Source of the DNA: JBGCED01 sp045106055 | Lineage (GTDB): Bacteria > Pseudomonadota > Alphaproteobacteria > CBDDJK01 | Assembly: GCA_045106055.1 (NCBI GenBank) | Contig: JBGCED010000121.1 | Span: 1 to 8,233 of the forward strand | Direction: 5' to 3' | DNA length: 8,233 nucleotides | Translations under genes and position numbers: made by a program | Shown: positions 6,411-8,233 of the stretch, piece after piece | Numbering within the stretch: the first letter of the stretch is position 1 | How the letters are laid out: each line of letters starts with the position of its first letter | Notes under the pieces: model-generated | Told to the model about the DNA's origin: nothing | Database searches by the model: none | Seen by the model: the letters and a program-made list of their open reading frames with translations, nothing else

Positions 6411-7595
6411 TTAAAAAGCGTCAAATAATCGGCTGATGCGATTGCCTGGATGGCGCTGTAATTTGCCGCCAAGCTCAAGTTCAATGATGATCGCGTTAAT
6501 CATGCCGCTTGTTGCGTCAATTTCGCGCATTAAGATGTTTAAATCGGTGGGGCTGCTATCCACGCGGTCTAAGATGATTTCCACCAGCCTGTCATATTCA
6601 CTTTGATTAAACTGGGTTTCTGCCATATTTTCCATCATCATATTTGAACTGGACGCAAAGCCATCTTGATCTTGTTCATGGTAATCAAACAGGCTGTTTG
6701 ATTGATTGGCAAGTGCGAATTGAATATCTTCCAAACGCTCCACCAAAGTTGCGCCTTGGCGGATAAGCTCGTTCGTGCCGCGCGACCTTGAATCCATTGG
6801 AGAGCCTGGAATGGCAAAGACTTCCCTGCCCTGTTCGCCCGCAAGCCTTGCTGTGATCAAAGACCCTGATTTTGGTGCAGCCTCCACCACCAGTACCCCC
6901 AGCGACAGCCCAGAAACAATGCGATTGCGGCGCGGAAAATGGCTTGCTTGTGGTTCTAATCCTGGGGGATGTTCGGAAACAATCACGCCAAGGGCTTTGA
7001 TGCGTTCATATAAGGCTTTTTGATTGCTGGGATAAATCGCGTCAATTCCGCCTGCCATCACCGCAACCGTTGATCCGCCTTGCTGTTCTGCTGCCAGCAA
7101 TGCGCCTTCATGGGCTGCGGTATCAATGCCGCGTGCAAGCCCCGACACAATCGATAGCGGCTGATAAGCAGACGCATCATCAACCGATGCAAGCCCTTGC
7201 GCCAGCTTTTTTGCCATGAAACAGCCATTGATTGACGCATTGCGCGCACCGACCATCGCCAATAGCGGGCTGTTTAACAAAGCAGCATGACCCAGCGCGT
7301 ATAAAACAGGCGGTGCATCCTCTATGTTGCTTAATAATTTGGGATAATCGGCTTCGCCCACACATAAAATGCTTGCGCCCAGCGCTGCTGCCGCTTCATA
7401 TTCCTTGGCGGCATTTTCCATGCTGCACAGGCGATAATTGCGCTTTCCGCCCTTTTTAGCAAGCTCGGGCAGCTGCGCCAATGCTTCTTTGGCACTGCCA
7501 TATTTCTTTACCAGCTTGCGGTAAGTGATGGGCCCAACATTCTCGCTTCGAATTAAGCGAATAATGTCAATCTTTTCGGAAACACTATATTCCAT
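6411..7595 (-). CDS. dprA: DNA-processing protein DprA
   Basis: DprA binds incoming single-stranded DNA and loads RecA during natural transformation; it is also kept in species not known to be competent. The 394-aa product has the full three-part layout: an N-terminal helix-hairpin-helix/SAM-like domain (about 8-60), the Rossmann-like core (about 75-290) with GARNAS at 116-121, SGLARGID at 151-158, FPRRNRIVSGLS at 220-231 and KSGSLITA at 242-249, and a C-terminal winged-helix domain (about 335-394). The segment 297-333 between core and winged helix is polar and Met/Asn/Gln-rich, probably a disordered linker. AAGGA lies ten bases before the ATG. It starts 6 nt after plsY, a pairing common in alphaproteobacteria, but the usual downstream topA is replaced here by trmB. 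Confidence 0.96.
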   Translation of the reverse strand: MEYSVSEKIDIIRLIRSENVGPITYRKLVKKYGSAKEALAQLPELAKKGGKRNYRLCSMENAAKEYEAAAALGASILCVGEADYPKLLSNIEDAPPVLYALGHAALLNSPLLAMVGARNASINGCFMAKKLAQGLASVDDASAYQPLSIVSGLARGIDTAAHEGALLAAEQQGGSTVAVMAGGIDAIYPSNQKALYERIKALGVIVSEHPPGLEPQASHFPRRNRIVSGLSLGVLVVEAAPKSGSLITARLAGEQGREVFAIPGSPMDSRSRGTNELIRQGATLVERLEDIQFALANQSNSLFDYHEQDQDGFASSSNMMMENMAETQFNQSEYDRLVEIILDRVDSSPTDLNILMREIDATSGMINAIIIELELGGKLQRHPGNRISRLFDAF

Positions 7596-7601
7596 CCTTA
7601 C

Positions 7602-8231
7602 TCAATCCTTTTTGCCAAAACTGATTTTGCTTTCTGCCCCGCGCAACAAACGCGCAATGTTGGGGCGATGGCGCACCAAGCTTAAAAATCCAAATAATAA
7701 AGCCAAATAGCATGCAGGATAATCATGGGTGACAAACCACATATAAACAGGTGATAAGCATAAGGCAATGATCGCTGCCAGCGAAGAATAGCGAAAAATA
7801 ACCGCGATTGCCAGCCAAGTGGCAATAATCATCAACCCTGCTTGCCAAGACAGCATTAATAACACCCCAAGGCTGGTTGCAACCCCTTTGCCGCCCTTAA
7901 ATTTCAACCAAATTGGAAAATTATGCCCAAAGACCGCAAACAGCCCCGCCGCCATTACAGGATCATCGCGCCACCAAGTTGCCATGCCAAACAGCATGAC
8001 AAGCCCCATCGCCGCAGCCCCCTTTGCACCATCCAGCAACAGCACGATTGCAGCCAGCTTTTTACTGCCCATACGCAGCACATTGGTTGCGCCAATATTG
8101 CCAGAACCCACCGCGCGCAGATCGCCCATCTGTAAAAATTTGGTCAAGACAAGCCCAAAAGGAACAGAACCCAGCCCATAACCAATCACAGCAGCAACAC
8201 AAAAATTAATCAAAAAATCAGTTTCAAGCAT
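7602..8231 (-). CDS. plsY: Glycerol-3-phosphate acyltransferase PlsY
   Basis: PlsY is an inner-membrane enzyme that transfers an acyl group from acyl-phosphate to glycerol-3-phosphate, the first acylation in phospholipid synthesis, working after PlsX. The 209-aa product has the three conserved cytoplasm-facing motifs: SGNIGATNVLR at 43-53, GHNFPIWLKFKGGKGVAT at 102-119, and RHRPNIARLLRGAESKI at 187-203. Between them are several hydrophobic helices (about 9-29, 58-83, 92-104, 120-147, 150-167 and 171-186), consistent with the seven-helix fold. The length is typical, so the ATG at 8231 is likely the true start. Only two bases upstream are visible, so its promoter and ribosome binding site lie outside the window. 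dprA follows after 6 nt. Confidence 0.96.
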   Translation of the reverse strand: MLETDFLINFCVAAVIGYGLGSVPFGLVLTKFLQMGDLRAVGSGNIGATNVLRMGSKKLAAIVLLLDGAKGAAAMGLVMLFGMATWWRDDPVMAAGLFAVFGHNFPIWLKFKGGKGVATSLGVLLMLSWQAGLMIIATWLAIAVIFRYSSLAAIIALCLSPVYMWFVTHDYPACYLALLFGFLSLVRHRPNIARLLRGAESKISFGKKD

Positions 8232-8233
8232 TA

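Overview
The window looks like a piece of an alphaproteobacterial chromosome, probably from a marine heterotroph. The reasons are moderate GC (roughly mid-40s percent by eye), a plsY-dprA pair, a DctP/DctQ/DctM TRAP transporter with a Tat-type binding-protein signal, and a HisP-type amino-acid ABC ATPase. A SAR116-like relative is possible, but this is a guess from gene content and not a placement. Coding density is high. Every protein gene is on the minus strand; only a tRNA gene lies on the plus strand, at the left edge.

Left edge (1-281): two nearly identical 67-bp tandem units plus a decayed tail, packed with short perfect hairpins, lead into a complete tRNA-Arg(TCT) gene with encoded CCA. 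A short hairpin region separates the tRNA from the convergent minus-strand gene.

Main block (282-5579, read right to left): dctP (periplasmic binding protein), a 117-nt gap holding a direction-specific RNA stem-loop, dctQ (small permease), dctM (large permease), purE, and a HisP-like ABC ATPase. Gaps after dctQ are 7, 27 and 11 nt, so dctQ-dctM-purE-ATPase could be one transcript led by dctP. The TRAP genes form a complete Na+-dependent, binding-protein-dependent importer, most like the alpha-keto acid/monocarboxylate (TakP) group. The dctQ product is the oddity. It is about 447 aa, and roughly 258 N-terminal residues (a TM2-like membrane hairpin, a long heptad-rich helical region, another membrane helix and an acidic linker) precede the usual four-helix DctQ domain. 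purE without purK, and an ABC ATPase without permease or binding-protein genes, are unexpected riders in this cluster.

Right block (5688-8231, read right to left): plsY (acyl-phosphate:glycerol-3-phosphate acyltransferase), dprA (ssDNA/RecA loader) and trmB (tRNA m7G46 methyltransferase), with gaps of 6 and 21 nt, a probable housekeeping operon. A 108-nt gap between trmB and dctP probably holds the TRAP promoter. No stretch longer than 300 bases lacks a gene or a described element, and no insertion sequence, prophage or CRISPR array is visible.
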